Positions 1 through 6,464 of a stretch of 11,144 nt of DNA are shown piece by piece. The first letter of the stretch is position 1. Each line of letters begins with the position of its first letter. The translations under genes were made by a program, and so were the position numbers. The notes under the pieces are model-generated. The model did no database searches. It worked only from the letters and a program-made list of their open reading frames with translations, and was not told where the DNA came from. This stretch comes from Candidatus Pelagibacter sp. TMED239 (GTDB lineage Bacteria > Pseudomonadota > Alphaproteobacteria > Pelagibacterales > Pelagibacteraceae): the NCBI GenBank assembly GCA_002169475.2, contig NHKK02000027.1, positions 1-11,144 of the forward strand, written 5' to 3'.

Positions 1-57
1 TTAAAAGGAATGGGAACACCAAGAGGAAACGTAGACACTAGTTTCTTACCTCTATAA
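1..57 (+). CDS. C-terminal end of an upstream gene, probably the taurine/sulfonate-binding protein (partial)
   Basis: Frame 1 is open from the window edge to a TAA at 55-57 and encodes the last 18 residues, LKGMGTPRGNVDTSFLPL. The two other plus-strand frames hit stops at 2-4 and 39-41, so this is the only frame that can be coding up to the terminator that follows. Its position directly before a TauB-type ATPase and TauC-type permease suggests the periplasmic substrate-binding protein of the same ABC importer (TauA-like), the usual first gene in such sets. The fragment is too short to assign by sequence, so the identity rests on gene order only. Confidence 0.5.
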   Translation, partial: LKGMGTPRGNVDTSFLPL

Positions 58-79
58 TTTTATAGAGAAAGAAAAATTT

Positions 80-117
80 AATAGGCGCCAATTGAATAAA
101 TTGGTGCCTATTTTTTT
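80..117 (+). terminator. Strong Rho-independent terminator between the upstream gene and tauB
   Basis: The left arm AATAGGCGCCAATT (80-93) pairs with AATTGGTGCCTATT (99-112) over 14 bp, with one G-U wobble at G87/U106, around a 5-nt GAATA loop. A run of seven T follows at 111-117. The GC-rich core GGCGCC/GGTGCC stands out sharply in this AT-rich DNA. It begins 22 bp after the upstream stop codon and ends 26 bp before the tauB start. It should end most transcripts after the binding-protein gene, leaving tauBC to read-through or to a promoter I cannot identify. Confidence 0.93.
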
Positions 118-143
118 AACAAAATTTTATTATAGAATTACTT

Positions 144-941
144 ATGAGTGATCTAATTTCTCAAAATCTAAATATGATTTTTAAAACTCCAAAAGGAGAA
201 ACAGTTCACGCTTTAAAAGATGTTAATTTTACACTTAAAAAAGGAGAGCTCTTAACAGTTCTTGGACCTTCAGGTTGTGGTAAAACAACTTTATTAAATA
301 TCACCGCGGGATTTATTAGACCAACTTCTGGAACTATCACTTTAAATAATAATGAGATTGATGGACCAGGTGTTGAAAGAGGTATGGTTTTTCAACAAGG
401 AGCTTTGTTTGAGTGGTTAACTGTAGCAGAAAATGTGAACTTTGGACTAAGAATGAAAAAAGAAGATCCAATTAGGACAGCCAAAAAAGTTGATGAATGG
501 TTAGAAATTGTTGGATTAAAAGGTTTTGGAAATACTCCAACTTATCAGTTGTCAGGAGGAATGCAGCAGAGAGTTGCTTTAGCAAGATGTCTTATTAATG
601 ATCCAGATTTAATTTTAATGGATGAGCCATTAGGAGCACTTGATGCGTTAACAAGAGAAAAAATGCAGTCTTTAGTTTTAAAAATTTGGAAAGAAACCGG
701 AAAAACAATTATCTTAATTACTCACTCAGTTGAGGAAGCTTTGTTGCTTGGCGAAAGACTATATGTAATGGCTCCTCGACCAGGTCGTATACATAAAGAA
801 TACAATCTTCCATTTGCTTCTATGGGGCTTAAACAAGATTTAAGAGAAATTAAAAAAAATAAAGATTTTTCTGTAAAACGAGAAGAAATATTAGAAATGA
901 TTTGGAACATGGAAGAAGAAATAATGGGAAAAGAAATTTAA
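144..941 (+). CDS. tauB: TauB-like taurine/sulfonate ABC transporter ATP-binding protein
   Basis: This is the cytoplasmic ATPase that drives a TauABC/SsuABC/NitTCD-type importer. All nucleotide-binding motifs are intact in the 265 residues: Walker A GPSGCGKT (41-48), Q-loop at VFQQ (82-85), signature LSGGMQQR (136-143), Walker B LILMDEP (156-162), D-loop ALD (165-167) and switch histidine H194 in LITHSVEEAL. The segments ERGMVFQQGALFEWLTVAEN and VMAPRPGRI are typical of the taurine/nitrate/sulfonate ATPase subfamily. The length is normal (family about 255-270). The ATG at 144 follows the terminator by 26 bp with no obvious Shine-Dalgarno sequence. The stop codon abuts the permease start, so the two are translated together. 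The ATPase sequence alone cannot separate taurine from other sulfonate substrates; the TauC-like neighbour supports the taurine/sulfonate call. Confidence 0.9.
   Translation: MSDLISQNLNMIFKTPKGETVHALKDVNFTLKKGELLTVLGPSGCGKTTLLNITAGFIRPTSGTITLNNNEIDGPGVERGMVFQQGALFEWLTVAENVNFGLRMKKEDPIRTAKKVDEWLEIVGLKGFGNTPTYQLSGGMQQRVALARCLINDPDLILMDEPLGALDALTREKMQSLVLKIWKETGKTIILITHSVEEALLLGERLYVMAPRPGRIHKEYNLPFASMGLKQDLREIKKNKDFSVKREEILEMIWNMEEEIMGKEI
926..933 (+). promoter_or_regulatory. Ribosome-binding site for tauC inside the 3' end of tauB
   Basis: The purine run GGGAAAAG lies 8 nt before the ATG at 942, whose first base directly follows the tauB stop codon. It supports coupled translation and fixes the tauC start. 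Confidence 0.5.
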
Positions 942-2867
942 ATGTTAACTCAAATAGTAACTTTTTTAATATTTTTTGCCGTTATTGGCTGTATTCTTTA
1001 CGGAAGACGTTTAATTAGAACTGAAAAAGTTGATGCCGTTTTTGGAAATCCTGAAAGAGCATTAGGTGGAACACACTGGGTAATTGTTGGAAGTAGCTTT
1101 CTTCTTTTAATTTGGCTTTATTATTCATGGGATATAGCGAAAGGTTTTTATCCAAAATCTGCCAATGAACTTTGTCAAGTTGGAAAAGTAAACGATTCAT
1201 TGCTTGGATTGAAATATCAATTTCCTATAGAAGAAAGAGAGTTAAAGAGCACTTCACAAATTAAAAAAGAAAATAAAAACCTTGAAAAAATTTCAATTGA
1301 AATACAAAATTCTCAAGAACTCAATAATCAACAAAAAACTGTTCTTGTAAGTTTTATTAATAAAACTAACCAATTAATTCCGTTGTTAACTAACGAAGAT
1401 TTATTGGAAAATGAAACTAAACAAAAAATAGATGATATTACTGGTAAAATTAATCTTCTTACTGAAAATTTTCAAAAACCTGATTATCCATTTGAAACTG
1501 AGCAGGAACTCAATGAAAGACTTAAGGCTGTAGGTGAAGAAGGTGGTTGGGGTATTACAAAAGTAAATGCAGGTAGTGGAACTATTGAAAATACAATAGA
1601 AGTACCATTAGTTCCGTCCACAGATAGAGGTTTAAAATTTCATACTGCAGCTCAAGAATTGAATTTAATAAGTGATGAGTTCTTTAAATTACGAAACCAT
1701 AATCCACAATTTAAAAGCAACATTAAAAAGATTAAAGATGAAATAAAAGCTTACAGAAAAGACTTAGATGATAGTGAGGAAGTGGCTTCCACATATGCCA
1801 AAGATATTGTTAAAATTGCAAGAAGAATAGAATTTGCAAGTATTTACCCACCAAATACTTTAGATAAATTGCAAAATGCAATTGTCAAATTTGATAATGC
1901 ACAATTAAAAGCTCAAGGTGGTTTAAGATTTATAGATATTTTTTTATTTCCAGCTGGAACAATAGTTGCAAGTGGGCCAAGTTGTTCAGAACAAGGCTCT
2001 GGTAGATGGCTTCCAAAACCATCAGATACTTTAAATAAGTTTATATTAATGTCGAAACCAAGTGTTGGTTATAAAGATATTCCTCTTCTGTGGATTAAGA
2101 TGGTCGATATAAGTAACGTGGTTGGTTTCATTTTACCTGATTGGATTGCAGATATTTTACCAGGTGAGTATCCTGTTCATACTAAAGATGGAATTGTAAA
2201 ACAGAACTTCAAAGGTGCGATTCTTAAGGTTGTAACTGGTGACTTTAAATTATTAAAGGTACCTGTTCCTTATGGACACATCTGGGACTCTTTTATGAGA
2301 GTTTTCCTAGGATTAGTTTTTGGAATTATTATAGGTGTTCCATTAGGATTATTCATGGGATTAAATAGGTTTGCCAAAGGTTTTTTTGATCCTTTAATTG
2401 AACTCTATAGACCTGTTCCCCCTTTAGCATGGGCACCGTTAATCATTTCGGTATTAGGTATTGATAATACTGGAAAAGTATTTTTGTTATTTATGGTTTC
2501 ACTTTCAATTATGATTATTTCAGCTAGAGCTGGGGCTTCTGGTACTCAACTTTCAAAAATTCATGCTGCACACTCATTGGGTGCATCTAAAAAACAAATA
2601 CTTAGACATGTAATTTTTCCAAATTCATTACCTGAAATTCTTACTGGTATAAGAGTTGCAGTGGGAATGTGTTGGGGAACCTTAGTTGCTGCTGAATTTT
2701 TGGCTGGGACGACTGGTATTGGTTTTGTCGAAAATGTTGCTAAAAAATATTTTCAATACGAAGTAATTTGGATCACAATTTTTATTATGGGAATGCTTGG
2801 TTTGTTATTTGACATTACCTTAAGAAAACTTATAGATAAATACATTCCTTGGCGTGGAAAAGGTTAA
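942..2867 (+). CDS. tauC: TauC-like ABC transporter permease with a large inserted periplasmic region
   Basis: This is the inner-membrane permease partner of TauB. Residues about 446-635 form a standard MetI-type permease domain. They include the string DPLIELYRPVPPLAWAPL, close to the E. coli TauC sequence as I recall it, and the ATPase-docking EAA loop HAAHSLGASKKQ beginning at H541, ending in PWRGKG. At 641 residues the protein is more than twice the usual 270-280. It has two N-terminal helices (about 3-20 and 46-63), then about 290 mostly hydrophilic residues rich in K, E, N and Q with coiled-coil-like stretches. The TauC 'LPPP' segment appears as WLPKPSDTLNKF (356-367), and another 75-80 residues precede the core. 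The ORF is continuous, so this looks like real insertion into the first periplasmic loop, not a sequencing fusion. The ATG directly follows the tauB TAA, with GGGAAAAG (926-933) as ribosome-binding site. Confidence 0.87.
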   Translation: MLTQIVTFLIFFAVIGCILYGRRLIRTEKVDAVFGNPERALGGTHWVIVGSSFLLLIWLYYSWDIAKGFYPKSANELCQVGKVNDSLLGLKYQFPIEERELKSTSQIKKENKNLEKISIEIQNSQELNNQQKTVLVSFINKTNQLIPLLTNEDLLENETKQKIDDITGKINLLTENFQKPDYPFETEQELNERLKAVGEEGGWGITKVNAGSGTIENTIEVPLVPSTDRGLKFHTAAQELNLISDEFFKLRNHNPQFKSNIKKIKDEIKAYRKDLDDSEEVASTYAKDIVKIARRIEFASIYPPNTLDKLQNAIVKFDNAQLKAQGGLRFIDIFLFPAGTIVASGPSCSEQGSGRWLPKPSDTLNKFILMSKPSVGYKDIPLLWIKMVDISNVVGFILPDWIADILPGEYPVHTKDGIVKQNFKGAILKVVTGDFKLLKVPVPYGHIWDSFMRVFLGLVFGIIIGVPLGLFMGLNRFAKGFFDPLIELYRPVPPLAWAPLIISVLGIDNTGKVFLLFMVSLSIMIISARAGASGTQLSKIHAAHSLGASKKQILRHVIFPNSLPEILTGIRVAVGMCWGTLVAAEFLAGTTGIGFVENVAKKYFQYEVIWITIFIMGMLGLLFDITLRKLIDKYIPWRGKG

Positions 2868-3873
2868 ATTGAAAACAATTATTCTTAAAAAAGAAATTAT
2901 TAATATTTTTAAAAAATTTGGTTTGAGCAGTAATCATGCTTCAATCTCAGCTAATGCTCTAATAAATGCTGAATTAGTTGGTGCGTATGGTCATGGTTTA
3001 TCTCGATTAAAAATGTATTGTGATCGAATTAAAAAGAAAGTTATTAATCCAAAACCCAAAATAAAAATCAAAAAAATTTCACAATCTATTTCTCATATTG
3101 ATGCAAATAATAGTATAGGATTTGTTGCTGCTGATATTGCAATTAAAACAGCAATTAAAAATGCAAAAAAAACAGGTATAGGAATGGTTGCTGTTAAAAA
3201 TAGTGGCCACTATGGATTGTCAGGTTACTACGCAGAACAAGCTGTTAAAAAAAATTTAATCACAATGATATATACCAACGCTCCACCTGCTGTTGCTCCT
3301 CATGGTGCATTAAAAAGTTTATTTGGAACGAACCCTATTTGTTTTGGGACACCGACAGGATCTAAGGTTCCTTTTATTTTAGATACCTCAATTTCTATGG
3401 TGAATAGAGGAAAGATAAGAGTTGCCGCAAGAAGTAATCAAAAAATTCCTGAAGGTGTTGCTTTAGATAAATTTGGAAAGCCAACTACAGATGCAAAAAA
3501 AGCTCTTGAAGGTGTGCAATTACCAATAGCAGGTTTTAGAGGTTCAGGTTTAGCTTGGATGGTGGATATCTTAAGCGGTGTTTTAACCGGTGGTAATCAT
3601 GCTGGTAAAGTAAAGGATCCTTTTGAAGATTTTTCAGGACCACAAAATATTGGTCATCTGTTCATCACATTTAAAACAAATTTATTTGTGAATAATTTTA
3701 ATAATAGAATTAAAAATAACATTAAGACAATTAAAAGATTGCCAAAAATCAAAGGAATAAAAGAAATAATGTATCCTGGTCAAAATAAGTATAAAAGATT
3801 CAAAATGAATTCAAAAAAAGAAATAAATATAACTAAAATTACTAAAGAGGATTTAAGAGTCCTTAAAAATTAA
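2854..3873 (+). CDS. Ldh2-family NAD(P)-dependent 2-hydroxyacid dehydrogenase, candidate sulfolactate dehydrogenase (ComC/SlcC-like)
   Basis: Members of this Rossmann-unrelated family (malate/L-lactate/ureidoglycolate/sulfolactate dehydrogenases) oxidise a 2-hydroxyacid with NAD(P). Numbering from the GTG: GAYGHGLSRL (43-52) matches the conserved SHGxxR segment, with G in place of the usual S. NSGHYGLSGYYA (116-127) carries the expected catalytic histidine H119. GTNPICFGTP (158-167) is the cofactor-side loop, PEGVALDKFGKPTTDAKKALEG (199-220) is the family signature, and FRGSGLAWMVDIL (228-240) follows. The 339-residue length is normal. Placement between a sulfonate-type transporter and Pta suggests sulfolactate-to-sulfopyruvate oxidation; this is inference, and malate or another hydroxyacid is possible. 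The coordinates give the outer bound (GTG, overlapping tauC by 14 bp). A TTG at 2869 is preceded by a good ribosome-binding site and may be the true start, five codons shorter. Confidence 0.8.
   Translation: MEKVKLKTIILKKEIINIFKKFGLSSNHASISANALINAELVGAYGHGLSRLKMYCDRIKKKVINPKPKIKIKKISQSISHIDANNSIGFVAADIAIKTAIKNAKKTGIGMVAVKNSGHYGLSGYYAEQAVKKNLITMIYTNAPPAVAPHGALKSLFGTNPICFGTPTGSKVPFILDTSISMVNRGKIRVAARSNQKIPEGVALDKFGKPTTDAKKALEGVQLPIAGFRGSGLAWMVDILSGVLTGGNHAGKVKDPFEDFSGPQNIGHLFITFKTNLFVNNFNNRIKNNIKTIKRLPKIKGIKEIMYPGQNKYKRFKMNSKKEINITKITKEDLRVLKN
2856..2863 (+). promoter_or_regulatory. Ribosome-binding site favouring a TTG start at 2869 for the Ldh2-family gene
   Basis: GGAAAAGG lies 5 nt before an in-frame TTG at 2869-2871, one base after the tauC stop codon. 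No purine-rich site precedes the alternative GTG at 2854. The stop-then-start arrangement mirrors the tauB/tauC junction. Confidence 0.45.
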
Positions 3874-3878
3874 AGCAT

Positions 3879-4790
3879 ATGCTTTCAAATAAAGAAATCG
3901 TTTGTCCAGTAAATCTTTTAAATGTAGCTCATAAAAAGAAAGGTGTTAAAGCTGGTATAGTTAATGCTGGTAAACCATTACCAATGTTATCTGTTCAAGA
4001 CGCAGTAAATGAAAATTTGATAGAGCCGATTTTTATTGGTGATAAAAAAGAAATACTAAAATGTGCTGAAGATTTAAAATGGGATATTTCAAACTATGAA
4101 ATCATCCACGAACCTGTAGAAAATAATACAGCAGCTATCGCTGCTAAATTGGCTAGTAAAAAAAAAATACGAATTATTGTAAAAGGTCATATTCATACAG
4201 ATGTTCTGATGAAAGAAGTTTTAAAAAGAGAATATGACTTATTAGGAAAAACTCGATTAAGTCATATTTGGCACATGACTATTGATAAAGAGGATAAACC
4301 ATTAATTATAACAGATGGTGCGTTAAATGTTTTGCCTAATGTAAAAACAAAAATGCATATTCTAAAAAACGTTATTAATTTTTCAAATAGAATTGGTATT
4401 GAGAGACCAAAAATAGCTATACTATCTGCGACTGAAGAAGTGCTAGAAAGCGTTCCAAGTTCAAAAGATGCTCAGGAATTAACAAAACTTGCTAAAAAAG
4501 AAAATTTAAATGCTGATGTATTTGGTCCTCTAGCATTTGATAATAGTATTTCAAAAAAATCTGCAGCCATTAAAGATATCAAAAATGATGTTGCTGGTAT
4601 GGCAGATGTCTTGTTGGTTCCTAGTGTAGAAACTGGAAATGGCTTGGTCAAAATGTTAATTTATTTTTCAGGCGCATGTGCAGCTGGTGTAGTTGTAGGC
4701 GGCAAAGTTCCAGTAGTCATAACAAGCCGATCTGATGAAGCACAAGCAAGATTAGCTTCTATTGCTGCTGCAGTAGTTGCTTTAGACTGA
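3879..4790 (+). CDS. pta: Short-form phosphate acetyltransferase (PTA/PTB family)
   Basis: It is expected to transfer the acetyl group of acetyl phosphate to CoA in the cytoplasm, releasing phosphate. The 303 residues cover a single PTA_PTB catalytic domain. Recognisable family strings are KGHIHTD (102-108), TDGALNVLPN (145-154), FGPLAFDNSIS (215-225), VAGMADVLLVPSVETGNGLVKML (238-260) and ITSRSDEAQARLAS (281-294). It lacks the N-terminal extension of the 700-residue E. coli enzyme and resembles the short forms found beside xsc in sulfonate degraders, where Xsc makes acetyl phosphate from sulfoacetaldehyde. Phosphate butyryltransferase is the main alternative, since both share this domain. 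It starts 5 bp after the preceding gene, with only a weak ribosome-binding site, and so belongs to the same operon. No acetate kinase or xsc is in the window. Confidence 0.85.
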   Translation: MLSNKEIVCPVNLLNVAHKKKGVKAGIVNAGKPLPMLSVQDAVNENLIEPIFIGDKKEILKCAEDLKWDISNYEIIHEPVENNTAAIAAKLASKKKIRIIVKGHIHTDVLMKEVLKREYDLLGKTRLSHIWHMTIDKEDKPLIITDGALNVLPNVKTKMHILKNVINFSNRIGIERPKIAILSATEEVLESVPSSKDAQELTKLAKKENLNADVFGPLAFDNSISKKSAAIKDIKNDVAGMADVLLVPSVETGNGLVKMLIYFSGACAAGVVVGGKVPVVITSRSDEAQARLASIAAAVVALD

Positions 4791-4885
4791 TTCTAAATAA
4801 TATCTCTAATTACCTTAAATTCTTCATTGAAATAAAAGAACTTATACCTTAAATAATTCAACAAACAATTAAACAAAAACATTTA
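4791..4885 (+). other. 95-bp spacer between pta and the HisD-family gene, possible weak promoter
   Basis: This is the longest gap in the window. I see no hairpin with a T-run, so no terminator after pta. A TTGAAA at 4827-4832 followed after 16-17 bp by TTAAAT/TAAATA (4849-4855) is a poor sigma-70-like pair. Such matches are expected by chance in DNA this AT-rich. The downstream gene may be read through from pta or have its own promoter here. Confidence 0.25.
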
Positions 4886-6172
4886 ATGGCAATTAAATAT
4901 TTAAAAAAATCACCAAAAACATCATCAACAGATGATACAAAAACTATAGAAATAGTTAAAAACTTATTAAAAGAAATTGAAACTTCAAAAGAAGACGCGT
5001 GCATTAGTCTTACAAAAAAATTTGATAAATATGATGGTGAGATAATCGTTTCCAAAGAAAGAATAGAAAAAATTAAAAAAGAATTAGATCAAAAAATAAA
5101 AGATGATATTCAATTTTCCCATGAAAGAGTTAGAAAATTTGCAGAAGCACAATTAAAAAATTATGGTCAAGATTTTGAAGTTGAATTGTCTCCTGGTTTA
5201 TATGCTGGTCAAAAATTAATACCCGTTAATACAGCCGGATGTTATATACCAGGCGGCAGATATGCCCATATAGCTTCTGCTGTAATGAGTGTAACAACAG
5301 CTAAAGTTGCTGGAGTTAACAACATAATTGCATGTAGTCCTCCTAAAGAGGGTGTGGGGGCTCATCCTGCAATTATTTATACTGCAGATTTATGTGGTGC
5401 GGATGTAATATTAAATTTAGGCGGAGTTCCAGGCATTGCTGCAATGACAAATGGTTTGTTTAAAAATCCTCCTGCAGATATTCTTGTGGGACCTGGTAAT
5501 CAGTTTGTAGCTGAAGCTAAAAGAATATTGTTTGGAAAAGTTGGAATTGATCTATTTGCAGGACCAACAGAAATAGCAGTTATTGCAGATGATAAAGCTG
5601 ATGCTGAAATGGTCGCTATAGATTTAGTTGGACAAGCTGAACATGGTTATAATTCTCCTGCTTGGTTATACACAACAAGTCAAAGAGTTGCAGAGGAAGT
5701 AATGAAAAGAGTTCCTGAACTTATTGCTGAACTACCTGAACTACCAAGAACTAGTGCTGAAGCTGCCTGGAGAGATTATGGTGAAGTTATCCTTTGTGAC
5801 ACTGATGAAGAAATGGCTTCAATTAGCGATGAATATGCACCGGAACATTTAGAGGTACAAACTCAAAACCTTGAATGGTTCCACAAAAGATTAAAAAATT
5901 ATGGTTCTTTATTTATAGGTGAAGAAACAACAGTTGCTTATGGTGATAAATGTTCAGGTACAAATCACATATTACCTACTAAAGGTGCTGGTCGTTATAC
6001 GGGTGGATTATTTGTTGGTAAATTTATAAAAACTTTAAGTTTTCAAAGAATGACAAAAGAATCTACTAAATCAGTCGGTGCAGCATGTGCTAGAATCTCC
6101 AGATACGAAGGAATGGAAGCTCATGCTAGAACTGGTGATGCGAGATTAAGAAAATATGGTTTTTCTAATTAA
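4886..6172 (+). CDS. HisD-family dehydrogenase (histidinol dehydrogenase homologue), probably a sulfopropanediol dehydrogenase HpsN-like enzyme
   Basis: HisD-family enzymes perform two consecutive NAD-linked oxidations of a primary alcohol to an acid using zinc. Here the expected ligands are present: Q250 and H253 (GQAEH), D354 (YGDK) and H413 (EAHA). The catalytic pair E320-H321 (YAPEHLE) is also present, with the same spacing as E. coli HisD. VGPGNQFVAEAKRILFGKVGIDLFAGPTEI (201-230) is the NAD-side core. Features unlike biosynthetic HisD include AGPTEI for AGPSEI, QAEHGYNSPAWLYTTS, and the stretch from YGDKCSGTNH (352-361) through RYTGGLFVGKFIKT (370-383). These resemble, as I recall them, the HpsN group that oxidises DHPS to sulfolactate. 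No other his gene is nearby, while Pta, an Ldh2-family dehydrogenase and a TauBC transporter are. The length of 428 is normal. The HisD family is sure; the DHPS assignment is inference. Confidence 0.85.
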   Translation: MAIKYLKKSPKTSSTDDTKTIEIVKNLLKEIETSKEDACISLTKKFDKYDGEIIVSKERIEKIKKELDQKIKDDIQFSHERVRKFAEAQLKNYGQDFEVELSPGLYAGQKLIPVNTAGCYIPGGRYAHIASAVMSVTTAKVAGVNNIIACSPPKEGVGAHPAIIYTADLCGADVILNLGGVPGIAAMTNGLFKNPPADILVGPGNQFVAEAKRILFGKVGIDLFAGPTEIAVIADDKADAEMVAIDLVGQAEHGYNSPAWLYTTSQRVAEEVMKRVPELIAELPELPRTSAEAAWRDYGEVILCDTDEEMASISDEYAPEHLEVQTQNLEWFHKRLKNYGSLFIGEETTVAYGDKCSGTNHILPTKGAGRYTGGLFVGKFIKTLSFQRMTKESTKSVGAACARISRYEGMEAHARTGDARLRKYGFSN

Positions 6173-6213
6173 TAAAACTATTAAATATCTGAAAAATCAA
6201 ATACTTTATAATT

Positions 6214-6218
6214 AAAGG
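6214..6218 (+). promoter_or_regulatory. Ribosome-binding site of the small DPGSGS membrane protein
   Basis: AAAGG stands 6 nt before the ATG at 6225 in the 52-bp gap after the HisD-family gene. It supports this start for a short gene that might otherwise be doubted. Confidence 0.5.
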
Positions 6219-6224
6219 TCTTAA

Positions 6225-6464
6225 ATGTTATTTAAATACTTAATTATATATTTAATCTTAATAGTGTACCCCACTCAGGCTTTTTCATATTTTGATCCTG
6301 GAAGTGGATCATATTTAATTCAACTATTTATAGCTTTTATAGTTTCATGTTATTTTTTTATAACTAACCCTATTCAGTTTATAAAAAGTTTTTTTAAGAA
6401 AAAAAAAGATAAAAATTTAGAGAAAAATCAAGATGAAAAAACTGAAAATAAGTCAAAAGATTGA
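6225..6464 (+). CDS. Small exported membrane protein with FDPGSGSY motif (unknown function)
   Basis: This 79-residue protein has a hydrophobic N-terminus (1-19) ending in PTQA, which reads as a signal peptide with possible cleavage after A19. The motif SYFDPGSGSYLIQLF (21-35) follows, then a transmembrane helix (about 31-47), then a lysine-rich charged tail (54-79) expected in the cytoplasm. Small proteins with a (Y/F)(F/I)DPG(T/S)GS motif at the mature N-terminus are, as I recall, common next to membrane sulfatase or phosphodiesterase-like and polysaccharide genes, with no firmly known function. Here it overlaps the following alkaline-phosphatase-superfamily gene by 32 bp, so it is co-expressed and probably a partner. 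A good ribosome-binding site precedes the ATG. I consider it a real gene despite its size; its function cannot be assigned. Confidence 0.72.
   Translation: MLFKYLIIYLILIVYPTQAFSYFDPGSGSYLIQLFIAFIVSCYFFITNPIQFIKSFFKKKKDKNLEKNQDEKTENKSKD

Noticed and set aside
722..910. Minus-strand ORF inside tauB (also those at 1015-1200, 4858-5055, 6927-7109 and 7155-7361)
   Set aside because: Each lies wholly or almost wholly antisense to a well-supported gene, is under 70 residues and shows no recognisable motif; these are shadow frames.
942..2867. Frameshift or artificial fusion of two genes in the long tauC
   Set aside because: The frame is continuous, the extra region begins after a normal N-terminal helix and TauC-like 'LPKPSDTL' sequence recurs inside it, which fits insertions into a loop, not joining of two separate genes.
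4886..6172. Biosynthetic histidinol dehydrogenase (hisD of the histidine operon)
   Set aside because: The family is right, but there are no his neighbours, the substrate-side motifs differ and the sulfonate-type context favours an HpsN-like role. Kept as an alternative only.
6207..6212. Perfect TATAAT before the small DPGSGS gene
   Set aside because: No acceptable -35 box at 16-18 bp. A start site at the usual distance would fall on or after the AAAGG ribosome-binding site, and such hexamers are common by chance in this AT-rich DNA.
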